This document shows, piece after piece, positions 54,558-64,000 of a stretch of 64,000 nucleotides of DNA. The notes under the pieces are model-generated. The model did no database searches, was not told the DNA's origin, and saw only the letters and a list, made by a program, of their open reading frames with translations. Made by a program: the position numbers and the translations under genes. Numbering within the stretch: the stretch's first letter is position 1; the number at the start of each line of letters is the position of its first letter. Source of the stretch: Xanthomonas nasturtii (GTDB lineage Bacteria > Pseudomonadota > Gammaproteobacteria > Xanthomonadales > Xanthomonadaceae); NCBI RefSeq assembly GCF_001660815.1, contig NZ_LYMI01000015.1:1-64000 (forward strand), in the 5' to 3' direction.

Positions 54558-54590
54558 AAAAAAAAGCCGCTCAAACGAGCGGCTTTTTTT
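54558..54590. terminator. Bidirectional terminator after clpA
   Basis: A run of A, then GCCGCTC-AAAC-GAGCGGC, then a run of T (54584-54590). It ends clpA on the plus strand and could also stop transcription from the infA side. Confidence 0.95.
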
Positions 54591-54901
54591 GTGGGCGCCT
54601 GCGCGCGTAACGCGCTCGCGAGCCAGAATTGGTTTGGACCCGACCAAAGCACGCCCGCGTTGCCTGGCGCCGCCGAACTCACAGCGTCCGGCGAGTTATT
54701 CGGTCGCTCTCAGGTCGCTGCAGCGCTGCATCGCCTCGCGCCATATGGCAGGGCTCTGCTCAGCTCGACAGCTCAGCCGCTGCCGGTGCCGGTGCCTGGC
54801 GCGTCCGATGAATTCGAACCCGCACGGCGCGAGGCAATTCGGCGTAATGAAGAGAAGCCGCCCATCAAAGCAAGTTTCAAGCAATAACTCGCAGGCACAA
54901 C
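54591..54901. other. Intergenic region between clpA and infA
   Basis: About 310 bp between two terminators of convergent genes. In E. coli a serine tRNA gene sits here; I looked for one and could not build a cloverleaf. No gene or repeat is supported. Confidence 0.55.
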
Positions 54902-54921
54902 AAAAAGCGGCCAGTGGCCGC
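54902..54921 (-). terminator. Rho-independent terminator of infA
   Basis: Minus strand GCGGCC-ACT-GGCCGC followed by TTTTT, 24 bp after the infA stop. Confidence 0.9.
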
Positions 54922-54945
54922 CTTGCGTCTCAGCACCAGAACCGC

Positions 54946-55164
54946 TTACTTCATGCGGTAGGTAATACGACCCTTGGTCAGGTCGTAGGGAGTCATCTCA
55001 ACTTTGACCCGGTCGCCGGTCAGGATGCGGATGTAGTTCTTGCGCATACGGCCGGAGATGTGGGCGATGATCTCATGCCCGTTTTCCAGCTTGACCCGGA
55101 ACGTGGTGTTGGGGAGCGTCTCGCTGACGCTGCCTTCGAATTCAATGGAGTCGTCTGTCGACAT
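54946..55164 (-). CDS. infA: Translation initiation factor IF-1
   Basis: The 72-residue S1-fold protein ([48 protein letters not shown]) has exact IF-1 length. AGGA precedes ATG 55164; a further in-frame ATG 6 codons upstream is unlikely. It binds the ribosomal A site at initiation. It lies between clpA and aat as in many gammaproteobacteria. Confidence 0.97.
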   Translation of the reverse strand: MSTDDSIEFEGSVSETLPNTTFRVKLENGHEIIAHISGRMRKNYIRILTGDRVKVEMTPYDLTKGRITYRMK

Positions 55165-55244
55165 GTAATCCTGTGCAATCACGGCTGGCCCGACAGGGCC
55201 GTAAGGAAAAGCAGTTTACGCCCCATCTCCCCGCGGTGCAAATT

Positions 55245-55994
55245 TTATGTTAAGCGGGCTTCACCAAACGCGCTCGCAAGGCGTTCGCCGTAGCGTTCGG
55301 ACCAGGTGCCGGGAGCCGCGGGTCGAGCTACTTGCAGCTGTACTTGCTGCAGGAACTGCGCACGCGGCAAGCGCTGCGCCCCCAGAGTGAGCAGGTGCGG
55401 GTTTTCCACCTGGGCGTCGAGCAGCGGCCAGCCTTCTGCATGCATATGCGCAGCCAGCGCGGCCAATGCCACCTTGGAGCCGCCGCTTTCGGCACTGAAC
55501 ATGCTTTCGCCGAAAAACATCTGCCCGATCGCCACGCCGTAGATGCCGCCCACCAGGCGCGCGCCGTCGAAGACTTCGAACGAGTGCGCATGGCCCAGCC
55601 GATGCAACGCGATGTATGCGTGCTGCATCGGCGCAGTGATCCATGTGCCGTCCTGGCCTGCGCGTGGAACCGATGCGCAGGCGTCGATCACCTGGTCGAA
55701 GACAGTGTCGGCACGTACCGTCCAGCTGCTGCTGCGCAGTTGGCGCCTGAAGCGCGACGACAGGTGTAGCGCATCGGTGCGAAACACCATGCGCGGGTCC
55801 GGGCTCCACCACAGGATGGGCTGGCCTTCCGAAAACCACGGGAAGATGCCGTGCGCATAGGCATTGAGCAACCGCTGCGGCGACAGATCGCCACCGATGG
55901 CAAGCAGGCCGTCCAGCTCACGCAAGGCCTGTGTGGCCGGCGGAAAAGGAGCCGCCGGATCGGCATCGAGCAGAAAGGGAAGGTGGCGCGACAT
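55245..55994 (-). CDS. aat: Leucyl/phenylalanyl-tRNA--protein transferase
   Basis: The 249-residue enzyme contains FPPATQALRELDGLLAIGGDLSPQRLLNAYAHGIFPWFSEGQPILWWSPDPRMVF and GGIYGVAIGQMFFGESMFS, both Aat signatures. It adds Leu or Phe to proteins starting with Arg or Lys, making N-degrons recognised by ClpS. It lies 80 bp before infA and near clpS/clpA, so the N-end-rule genes are clustered. Confidence 0.97.
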   Translation of the reverse strand: MSRHLPFLLDADPAAPFPPATQALRELDGLLAIGGDLSPQRLLNAYAHGIFPWFSEGQPILWWSPDPRMVFRTDALHLSSRFRRQLRSSSWTVRADTVFDQVIDACASVPRAGQDGTWITAPMQHAYIALHRLGHAHSFEVFDGARLVGGIYGVAIGQMFFGESMFSAESGGSKVALAALAAHMHAEGWPLLDAQVENPHLLTLGAQRLPRAQFLQQVQLQVARPAAPGTWSERYGERLASAFGEARLT

Positions 55995-56236
55995 CTGCGC
56001 AGTTTAGAGTAGCTGACAAGCCGACTGCGCAGCGCCTGGTGGGCACGACCGGTGCCCCGAATCGGCATGATCAACGCGGACACTCCCGGTTGCTGCGGGC
56101 GGTCTACGCCTACCTGACGCCTGTTCGCTACGTGTTGGTTATGTTGCGGAGCTTGCAGCAGTGCGTCCTTCGACAGGGTGGCGCCTTGCAAGCGGCTGGG
56201 CACCTGAGCGACACCCGCCGTTACCGGCGCCTTGGA

Positions 56237-57355
56237 TCAATCGCGGAACGGGCTGTGCTCGGACAGCTCGCGTGCGTGCCGGGCGACAGCGTCGCGCTCG
56301 TCTGCGCACCATTGCGCCAACGGTTCGCGAAAGCCCGGGTCGGCGATCCAGTGCCGGCTGCGCACCAGCGTCGGCAGGAAGCCGCGCGCAATCTTGTGCT
56401 CGCCCTGCGCGCCGGGCTCGAAGCGGGTGAGGCCCTCGCGCAGGCAGTATTCGATGCCCTGGTAGTAACAGGTTTCAAAATGCAGGCCGGGCAGCGCTTC
56501 GCCACCCCAGTAGCGGCCGTAGAGCGTGTCGCGCCCGCGCAGGCACAGCGCGCCGGCGATGGGGTGCCCGTCGAGTTCGGCCAGAAACATTACCAGCTGG
56601 CGCGGCAGATGCTGCGCCAGCTGGCGCAGGAACTCGGGCGTCAGCGCGGGCGAGTTGCCGTAGTCGTTGAAAGTCTTGAGATAGAAGCCGTACATCGCTT
56701 CCAGGTCGGCGTCGCTGGCGTCGTCGCCATGCACAACGCGTAGTTGCACGCCGGCGCGCTGCACCTTGGCGCGCTCCTGGCGGATGTTCTTGCGCCGCTT
56801 GTGGTCCATCGCCGCCAGGAACGTTTCGAAGTCGCTCCAGCCGCTGGCGTTGTGCCAGTGGTATTGCAGGTCGTTGCGCTCCAGCCAGTCGGCATCAAAG
56901 GCGGTGTCTTCATCGGCAGGGTGAAAGTTCACGTGCGCCGACGACAGCCCGCTGCGTTCCACCAATTCGCGCATGGCCGTCAGCAGATGGCCGCGCCACT
57001 TGGGCGCGCCCAGCAGGCGCGGGCCAGTGACGGGCGAGTAGGGTACCCCGCACAGCCACTTGGGGAAGTACTCCTGCCCGTAGCGCGCATACGCATGCGC
57101 CCAGGCGTGGTCGAACACGAACTCGCCGTGCGAGTTGTTCTTCAGATAGCCCGGCGCCGCTGCAACCAGGGTCTCGCCATCCCACAGGGTCAGATGCAGC
57201 GGGTTCCAGCCCCAGTCCGGGCGCAGGCAGCCCTCGCGTTCGAGGCCTTGCAGGAATGCGGTGCTGATGAAGGGATGCGCGCCGTCGTGCAGCGCATCCC
57301 AGGCACCGGGCGGAAGTTCGTCCAGCTGGCGACACCAGCGCGCAGTCACCACCAT
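56237..57355 (-). CDS. DUF482/GNAT-fold protein (peptidogalycan biosynthesis-like)
   Basis: The 372-residue protein has the family pattern HPFISTAFLQGLEREGC, NSHGEFVFDHAWAHAYARYGQEYFPKW, YSPVTGPRLL and FETCYYQGIEYCLREGLTRFEPGAQGEHKIARGF, with a C-terminal GNAT-like acyltransferase fold. Its substrate is unknown; the 'peptidogalycan' name is a database label. It lies 57 bp after trxB, on the same strand. The ATG at 57355 is chosen because the family starts there. Confidence 0.82.
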   Translation of the reverse strand: MVVTARWCRQLDELPPGAWDALHDGAHPFISTAFLQGLEREGCLRPDWGWNPLHLTLWDGETLVAAAPGYLKNNSHGEFVFDHAWAHAYARYGQEYFPKWLCGVPYSPVTGPRLLGAPKWRGHLLTAMRELVERSGLSSAHVNFHPADEDTAFDADWLERNDLQYHWHNASGWSDFETFLAAMDHKRRKNIRQERAKVQRAGVQLRVVHGDDASDADLEAMYGFYLKTFNDYGNSPALTPEFLRQLAQHLPRQLVMFLAELDGHPIAGALCLRGRDTLYGRYWGGEALPGLHFETCYYQGIEYCLREGLTRFEPGAQGEHKIARGFLPTLVRSRHWIADPGFREPLAQWCADERDAVARHARELSEHSPFRD

Positions 57356-57412
57356 GCCTGCGCTCCGCCGGCACTGCTGGCCGCGTGGCGCGGCCGGCAA
57401 TCAGCCGCCATC

Positions 57413-58468
<1,056 letters not shown>

Positions 58469-58532
58469 TCAAGGCGGCGCGATGGAACTGCTTGAACCGC
58501 AGATGGCATGGTGCACCCGTGATGCATGTTCG

Positions 58533-58555
58533 ACGCCGCCCTGTGCGGCGTTTTT
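58533..58555 (+). terminator. Intrinsic terminator in the trxB-ftsK gap
   Basis: ACGCCGC-CCTGT-GCGGCGT followed by TTTTT on the plus strand. No annotated gene precedes it in this direction, so it may end a short untranslated RNA from the 58382-58532 region. Confidence 0.7.
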
Positions 58556-58664
58556 CGTTGAGCGCGGCGCAGCTGGGTCGCCAGTGCTCATGCAACTGCT
58601 GAAACCGTGGCCTCAGTCGTTTATTATCAACCACTAACAGCATTTTTCTAAGGTCTGGCTACAG

Positions 58665-61019
58665 GTGGCAAAGCAGGTTCCCGAACGCAGCAAGCCCGCA
58701 GAGGGCAAATCGTCGTCGCGCAAGACGGCGGTGGCGGACAATCCGCGTCGGCAAAAGCTCTGGCGCGATCTGGCCTTGATCGCGGTGGCGCCGTTGCTGC
58801 TGTATCTGCTGGCGAGTCTGCTCACCTATTCGGCCACCGATCCGGGCTGGTCGCGCACCGGTAACCTGGTTGCGCCGATCCACAACATGGGCGGCCGGTT
58901 CGGTGCGCTGGCGGCGGACGTGCTGCTGCAGCTGTTCGGGTATGTGGCCTTCCTGCTGCCGGTGCTGTTGGGGGCGGTGGCGTGGATCGCCCTGATCGGC
59001 GAGCGCGAGGAGCAGAGCCAGAGCGATCTGGGGCCGGCGCTGCGCCTGGTCGGCATGGTGGGGTTCCTGATTTCCTCGACCGGCTTCCTGCACCTGCGCC
59101 TGTTCCAGGGCGAGGTGGCCGAGGCTGGCGGCATCCTCGGCAAGCTGGTCAGCGGCTCACTCAGTTCGGGCTTCGGCGCGCTGGGCGCGAACCTGTTCGT
59201 GCTGGTGCTGCTGCTGGTGTCGATCACCCTGGCCACCGGGCTGTCGTGGTTCGCGGTGATGGAGCGTATCGGCAAGTGGGTGCTGGCGCTGGGGCCGTTG
59301 ATGCAGCGCAAGACCCACCAGGCCACCGAGTGGCAGCAGACCCGCGTGATGCGCGAGGAACGCGAGGAAGTGCGCAAGGTCGATGCGGTCAAGCAGGCCA
59401 AGCGTGAGCCGGTGAAGATCGAGCCGCCACCGGCCCCGGTGGTGGAAAAGAGCGAGCGCGCCAAGCGCGACACCCAGATCCCGATGTTCCAGGGCGTCAG
59501 CACCGACGGCTCGGACCTGCCGCCGCTGGCGTTGCTGGACGACCCCAAGCCGCAGGCCAAGGGCTATTCGGAAGAGACGCTGGAAACGCTGTCGCGGCAG
59601 ATCGAGTTCAAGCTCAAGGATTTCCGCATCGAAGCGCAGGTGGTCGGGGCCTATCCGGGCCCGGTGATCACGCGCTTCGAGATCGAGCCGGCACCGGGCA
59701 TCAAGGTCAGCCAGATCAGCTCGCTGGACAAGGACATCGCGCGCGGGCTGTCGGTCAAATCGGTGCGCGTGGTCGACGTGATTCCGGGCAAATCTGTGGT
59801 GGGTCTGGAGATCCCCAACGTCACCCGTGAGATGATCTTCCTGAGCGAATTGCTGCGCTCCAAGGAATACGACAAGTCGGCCAGCCCGCTGACGCTTGCC
59901 CTGGGCAAGGACATCGCCGGCCGCCCGACCGTGGCCGATCTGGCGCGCATGCCGCACTTGCTGGTGGCCGGTACCACCGGCTCGGGCAAGTCGGTGGCGG
60001 TCAATGCGATGGTGCTGAGCCTGTTGTTCAAGGCCTCGCACAAGGAACTGCGCATGCTGATGATCGACCCGAAGATGCTCGAACTGAGCGTCTACCAGGG
60101 CATCCCGCATTTGCTGGCGCCGGTGGTCACCGACATGAAGGAGGCTGCCAATGGCCTGCGTTGGTGCGTGGCGGAGATGGAGCGCCGCTACAAGCTGATG
60201 AGCGCAGTGGGTGTGCGCAACCTGGCCGGCTTCAACAAGAAGATCAAGGACGCCATCGACGCCGGCCAGCCGATGATGGACCCGCTGTTCAAGCCGAACC
60301 CGGAATTGGGCGAAGCGCCGCGGCCGTTGGAAACGCTGCCGTTCATCGTCATCTTCATCGACGAATTTGCCGACATGATGATGATCGTCGGCAAGAAGGT
60401 CGAAGAGCTGATCGCGCGATTGGCACAGAAGGCGCGTGCGGCCGGTATTCACTTGATTCTGGCCACGCAGCGGCCGTCGGTGGACGTCATCACCGGCCTG
60501 ATCAAGGCCAATATCCCGACCCGTGTGGCATTCCAGGTCAGTTCCAAGATCGATTCGCGCACCATCCTGGATCAGTCCGGCGCCGAAGCGCTGCTGGGCA
60601 ACGGCGACATGCTGTATCTGCCGCCGGGCACCGCGCTGCCTGACCGCGTGCATGGCGCCTTCGTCAGCGACGAAGAAGTGCATCGCGTGGTCGAGCACCT
60701 CAAGGCCAGTGGGCCGGTGTCGTATGTCGAAGGCGTGCTGGACGAAGTGCAGACCATGGGCGACGGCACCGTGGTCGGTGCGACCGGCTTGCCGGAAAGC
60801 AGTGGCGGTGGTGGCGACGAATCGGACCCGTTGTACGACGAAGCCTTGCGCATCGTCACCGAGACGCGACGTGCTTCGATTTCCGGCGTGCAACGGCGCT
60901 TGAAGATTGGCTACAACCGTGCCGCGCGGTTGATCGAAGCGATGGAAGCCGCCGGCGTGGTCAGCCAGCCCGAGCACAATGGCGACCGCACCGTGCTGGC
61001 ACCGCCGCCGCCGAAGTAA
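58665..61019 (+). CDS. ftsK: DNA translocase FtsK
   Basis: The 784-residue protein has four or five N-terminal membrane helices (about 25-205), a short charged linker, an ATPase motor with Walker [15 protein letters not shown] and Walker [15 protein letters not shown], and a C-terminal winged-helix gamma domain (about 715-784). It pumps DNA at the division septum for chromosome dimer resolution. The linker is short compared with E. coli FtsK, as in many relatives. The start is GTG 58665. Confidence 0.97.
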   Translation: MAKQVPERSKPAEGKSSSRKTAVADNPRRQKLWRDLALIAVAPLLLYLLASLLTYSATDPGWSRTGNLVAPIHNMGGRFGALAADVLLQLFGYVAFLLPVLLGAVAWIALIGEREEQSQSDLGPALRLVGMVGFLISSTGFLHLRLFQGEVAEAGGILGKLVSGSLSSGFGALGANLFVLVLLLVSITLATGLSWFAVMERIGKWVLALGPLMQRKTHQATEWQQTRVMREEREEVRKVDAVKQAKREPVKIEPPPAPVVEKSERAKRDTQIPMFQGVSTDGSDLPPLALLDDPKPQAKGYSEETLETLSRQIEFKLKDFRIEAQVVGAYPGPVITRFEIEPAPGIKVSQISSLDKDIARGLSVKSVRVVDVIPGKSVVGLEIPNVTREMIFLSELLRSKEYDKSASPLTLALGKDIAGRPTVADLARMPHLLVAGTTGSGKSVAVNAMVLSLLFKASHKELRMLMIDPKMLELSVYQGIPHLLAPVVTDMKEAANGLRWCVAEMERRYKLMSAVGVRNLAGFNKKIKDAIDAGQPMMDPLFKPNPELGEAPRPLETLPFIVIFIDEFADMMMIVGKKVEELIARLAQKARAAGIHLILATQRPSVDVITGLIKANIPTRVAFQVSSKIDSRTILDQSGAEALLGNGDMLYLPPGTALPDRVHGAFVSDEEVHRVVEHLKASGPVSYVEGVLDEVQTMGDGTVVGATGLPESSGGGGDESDPLYDEALRIVTETRRASISGVQRRLKIGYNRAARLIEAMEAAGVVSQPEHNGDRTVLAPPPPK

Positions 61020-61376
61020 GCGTCGCTGCGCGTTGCCGGATGCGGTACCCACGCCGCTGCCCTGGCTGGCAGCAGGGCGGCAAGGCAGCGAGGCTTTAGC
61101 GTCACAGGGGCTGAGGCCTTACAAACGCTCAGGCATCGCGATAGCTAACGAATTGCGACCATCCCATACGGGCTCTGTGTCGGTTCTATCGTCACGCTTG
61201 CGGGTGTCCGCCCTGCGCAGCATGGCGTCAGGTCGATTCGATCTCGACGCATGGCTGATCGACAGAGGCTACCGCACGTAGCAATGCGAGATTGTTGGAA
61301 GTCCGTGCCTGTCATTGCCGGGCACAACGGCTACCCTGTCGGTGAGGGCCGCTCCGGCCCGCCGTGATCGAGACCC
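61020..61376. other. Intergenic region between ftsK and the DUF3857 gene
   Basis: About 357 bp. I see no supported gene, repeat copy or clear terminator; short frames lack ribosome sites. The last part should hold the promoter of the next gene. Confidence 0.5.
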
Positions 61377-63326
61377 ATGTTGCATCGTCCCTTGTTGTTG
61401 CTCGTGTTGCTCCTCTGCACTCCGCTGCTTGCCCAGGCCCAGGCCCAGGCCCAGGCTCAGGCTCAGCAGAAGGCCGCGCCTGCTGCTGCGGCAGCGCGCA
61501 GCCAGGCCGACACCAACTACAGCTTCGTGCGCTACCGCGCCCACTACGAAGTGCGCGCCGATGCCAGCAGCGTGGAGACCGACGAGTACGAAATTCTGCT
61601 CAAGACCAAATCGGCGGTGGAGCAGTTCAGCCAGGTCCGGCTGAGCTATAGCGAGAAAATGGAAACGCTGGAGGTAGTGCAGGCGTACACCGTTACCGCC
61701 GAGGGGCTGCGCCAGGATGTCGCTGCCGACAAGATCTACACCCAGGAAAGCTATTCCAGCGCCTCGGCGGCGATGTATGCCGACCGCAAGGTCAAGGTCG
61801 TGGTGTTCCCGAATCTGGCGCCGGGCGCACGTATCGTCTACCGCGTGCGGCGGGCGCAGAACACGCCGTATTTCCCCGGCTATTTCAGCCTGTGGGAGAC
61901 CTTCAGCGTGTTCGCGCAGTACGACGATGCGGTCGTCACGCTGGTGGCACCGAAGTCGCTGCCGATGCATCTTTCCGTGCGCGGGCTGCAGGGCGGCACC
62001 AAGCCGGTGGTGCGCGGCGATCAGGCACGCTGGGAGTGGCGCTACCAGCGCACTGCGCCGATGAAGAACCAGAACTGGAGCGCGGCCACGTGGGAGTTCA
62101 GCCCCACCTTGATGGCCAGCACTTTCGACAGCTGGTCGCAGATGGGGCTGGCGTATCACGTCAAGGGCGGGCGCGCCGCCGCGGTCACGCCGGCAATCCA
62201 GACGCTGGCCGACGAGGTGACCCGTGGCATCGACGCGCCACGCGCGCAGGCAGCGGCGTTATACGCCTGGGTCGCGCGCAATATCCGCTATGTGGCGGTG
62301 TATCTGGGCAATGGCGGGTTGGAACCCAACAGCGCCGACAACATCCTGGCCAACCACTACGGCGACTGCAAGGACCACACGGTGATTCTGGAAGCCTTGC
62401 TCGCGGCCAAGGGCATCGCCAGCACGCCGGTGCTGATCGGCGCCGAAGGCGGCCCCACGCTGCCGGAGATTCCGGTGCTGGGCCGCTTCAATCACGCCAT
62501 TACCTACATCCCTGCGTTCGATCTGTACGTCGATTCGACCAACCCGTACGCACGCTTCGGCCAATTGCCGGCCGGCGACCTTGGCGCGCCAGTGGTGCAC
62601 ACGCGTGACGGCAAGGTCACGCAGACGCCGCCGAACGACCGCAAGGTCAATCGCTATGTGGCGCGTACCGAGTACAAGTTCACGCCGCAGGGTGGCCTGC
62701 AGGGCGTGACCACGCTGGACAGCGGGCAGACCGGCGAGGTGGGCTTGCGCGCGATGTTCGTGCAGCTCAATGCGCAAAATCGCAACCGGATCGAAGAGTC
62801 GATCATTGCCCAGTCCGGTTTCGACGGCACCGGCGATCTATTGATCCAGGGCGACCCGCTGGATCTGGATGCTCCGTTCAATTACCGCTACACCTTCCAG
62901 GCCAAGGACGCGGTGGATTTTTCGGTGGTCGGCGGCATGACCCTGCCGGACATGCCCGGCGCCGAATCGATTCGCGCGATCTACACCACCACTTCGGCCG
63001 AAGACAATCTCACTCCGTTCTACTGCAACGACAGCGTGCGCGAAGAAACCTACGTGGTGAGCTTCCCGGAGACGGTGCCGATCATCGCCATCCCGCGCAG
63101 CAGTACCTTCCGCAATGCCGCCGGCGAATACGTGGTTGACTGGACGCGGCAAGGGCAGACCGTGACCGCCGTGCATCGCCTGCAGCGCGCTGCCGTGCGT
63201 GGGCCCCAGGCGTTGTGCCAAGCGCAGGACTACCGGGCGTTCCGCGAGTTGTATCAGCAGGTGCGGCGCGGCTTCCGCGGTCAGATCGTCTATGGCGACC
63301 TGTCCCGGGTGCAGACCGCGCAGTGA
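61377..63326 (+). CDS. Exported DUF3857 / transglutaminase-like protein
   Basis: The 649-residue protein has a signal peptide (MLHRPLLLLVLLLCTPLLAQA), a Gln-Ala repeat (about 19-31), a DUF3857 beta-domain (about 45-230) and a transglutaminase-like core with Cys in NHYGDCKDHTVILEALL, His in FNHAITYI and Asp in YVDSTN. It should be periplasmic. The triad is complete, so cross-linking or protease-like activity is possible; its substrate is unknown. lolA follows after 106 bp. Confidence 0.82.
   Translation: MLHRPLLLLVLLLCTPLLAQAQAQAQAQAQQKAAPAAAAARSQADTNYSFVRYRAHYEVRADASSVETDEYEILLKTKSAVEQFSQVRLSYSEKMETLEVVQAYTVTAEGLRQDVAADKIYTQESYSSASAAMYADRKVKVVVFPNLAPGARIVYRVRRAQNTPYFPGYFSLWETFSVFAQYDDAVVTLVAPKSLPMHLSVRGLQGGTKPVVRGDQARWEWRYQRTAPMKNQNWSAATWEFSPTLMASTFDSWSQMGLAYHVKGGRAAAVTPAIQTLADEVTRGIDAPRAQAAALYAWVARNIRYVAVYLGNGGLEPNSADNILANHYGDCKDHTVILEALLAAKGIASTPVLIGAEGGPTLPEIPVLGRFNHAITYIPAFDLYVDSTNPYARFGQLPAGDLGAPVVHTRDGKVTQTPPNDRKVNRYVARTEYKFTPQGGLQGVTTLDSGQTGEVGLRAMFVQLNAQNRNRIEESIIAQSGFDGTGDLLIQGDPLDLDAPFNYRYTFQAKDAVDFSVVGGMTLPDMPGAESIRAIYTTTSAEDNLTPFYCNDSVREETYVVSFPETVPIIAIPRSSTFRNAAGEYVVDWTRQGQTVTAVHRLQRAAVRGPQALCQAQDYRAFRELYQQVRRGFRGQIVYGDLSRVQTAQ
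61431..61469 (+). repeat. Hexanucleotide tandem repeat (Gln-Ala codons)
   Basis: CAGGCC units, then CAGGCT units, then CAGCAG, coding for alternating Gln and Ala just after the signal peptide. Changes in copy number would stay in frame. Confidence 0.85.
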
Positions 63327-63432
63327 GCAGGATCGCAGCGCAGACGCCGCCAGCCGGGCCCGTCGTGGGATAGCGCTCGCCCATTCATCTATGAAGTATC
63401 AGAATCCACGCATGTCCTTCTGGAAGACCGCG

Positions 63433-64000
63433 ATGCATCGCCAGCTCCGTTATGCCGTCCTCGCCACCGCTCTGTTCGCCAGTACCGCGTCTGCCGGTGC
63501 GCGTCAGGAACTGGACACCTTTACGCGTGGCTTGAAGGGGCTCGATGGGCAGTTCAGCCAGCGCGTCTCCGACGCCAATGGCCGGGTCAAGGAAAATTCC
63601 AGCGGGCGGGTTGCGCTGTCCGCACCGCGTCAGTTCCGTTGGGAATACGCCAAACCGTACAAGCAGCTGATCGTCGCCGACGGCAAAAAGGTATGGGTGT
63701 TCGACCCGGATCTGGAACAAGTCACCGTGCGCGCGCAGGGCAGCGAAGAACAGAACAGCCCGCTGGTGGCGTTGATCGACCCGGCGCGTCTGGACAAGCA
63801 GTACGACGTCAGCGAAGAAGCCGCGCCGCGCGATGGGTTGCAGTGGCTGTCGCTGACGCCCAAGGTGGACACCGACGCCAGCTTCCAGATGGCCTCGCTC
63901 GGCTTCGGCAAGGACGGTCTGGCCAAGATGGAAGTGGTGGATGCGGTCGGCCAGCGCACCGCGATCAGCTTCAGTGGGTGGAAGCGCAACCCCGCGTTTG
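63433..64000 (+). CDS. lolA: Outer-membrane lipoprotein carrier LolA (5' part)
   Basis: The visible 189 residues begin MHRQLRYAVLATALFASTASA, a signal peptide, then the LolA pattern LKGLDGQFSQRV, SGRVALSAPRQFRWEYAKPYKQLIVADGKKVWVFDPDLEQV and AVGQRTAISFSGWKRNPAF. It carries lipoproteins from LolCDE across the periplasm to LolB. ATG 63433 has GGAAG 7 bases ahead; ATG 63412 and 63391 are in the same frame. The end lies outside the window. Confidence 0.93.
   Translation, partial: MHRQLRYAVLATALFASTASAGARQELDTFTRGLKGLDGQFSQRVSDANGRVKENSSGRVALSAPRQFRWEYAKPYKQLIVADGKKVWVFDPDLEQVTVRAQGSEEQNSPLVALIDPARLDKQYDVSEEAAPRDGLQWLSLTPKVDTDASFQMASLGFGKDGLAKMEVVDAVGQRTAISFSGWKRNPAF

Noticed and set aside
54591-54901. 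Serine tRNA gene between clpA and infA, as in E. coli
   Set aside because: A GAATTCGAACCC stretch near 54810 looks like a T-loop, but no matching T-stem or acceptor arm can be drawn on either strand.

Overview
The window comes from a Xanthomonas chromosome (Xanthomonadaceae, plant-associated gammaproteobacterium), most like the X. oryzae / X. axonopodis-citri group. The diagnostic features are the gene order rpoN2-vemR-fleQ beside fliC/fliD, a ravS/ravR/ravA-like signalling cluster next to the flagellar genes, high G+C with strong antisense shadow frames, and dispersed 'TTACGCGGCAT..ATGCCGCGTAA' palindromic repeats. The species call is inference.

Layout. (1) 1-570: tail of an IS5-family transposase followed by two copies of a ~100-bp palindromic repeat. 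(2) 571-15325, all minus: an accessory island, read here as a flagellin-glycan island. From its promoter end it encodes an aminotransferase, ACP, KAS III, two SDR reductases, a PglD/NeuD-like acyltransferase, a Rieske oxygenase, a second acyltransferase, a sulfotransferase, two FkbM methyltransferases separated by a chimeric pseudogene, and a 1184-aa glycosyltransferase. A consensus sigma-54 promoter (15310-15325) precedes it, and parts of it are visibly AT-richer than the flagellar genes. (3) 15353-20116: regulators fleQ, vemR, rpoN2, a LuxR-type response regulator and a PilZ-like protein. (4) 20116-35422: fliT-fliS-fliD, fliC, and flgL to flgB, all minus. The flg block is split between flgF and flgG by 763 bp of repeats, and flgG has its own sigma-54 site. 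(5) 35917-38574: cheV (minus), then flgA, flgM and flgN (plus). (6) 38743-46861: histidine kinase, GGDEF-EAL-REC regulator, PAS histidine kinase and a PAS-GGDEF-EAL protein. (7) 46862-49278: repeats, a small unknown gene and an MCP-like transducer. (8) 49339-64000: housekeeping genes hflD, mnmA, a Nudix hydrolase, clpS, clpA, infA, aat, a DUF482/GNAT-like protein, trxB, ftsK, a DUF3857/transglutaminase protein and the 5' part of lolA.

How the parts fit. RpoN2 and FleQ should drive the sigma-54 sites seen here before flgB, flgG, flgA, fliD and the island. Sigma-28 sites precede fliC, fliD and flgM, which gives a class II/III flagellar cascade. The island would make an N-acylated amino sugar, using KAS III, ACP and reductases to supply a 3-hydroxyacyl group, then tailor it by methylation, oxidation and possibly sulfation, and transfer it to FliC. 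clpS, clpA and aat group together as an N-end-rule protein degradation module.
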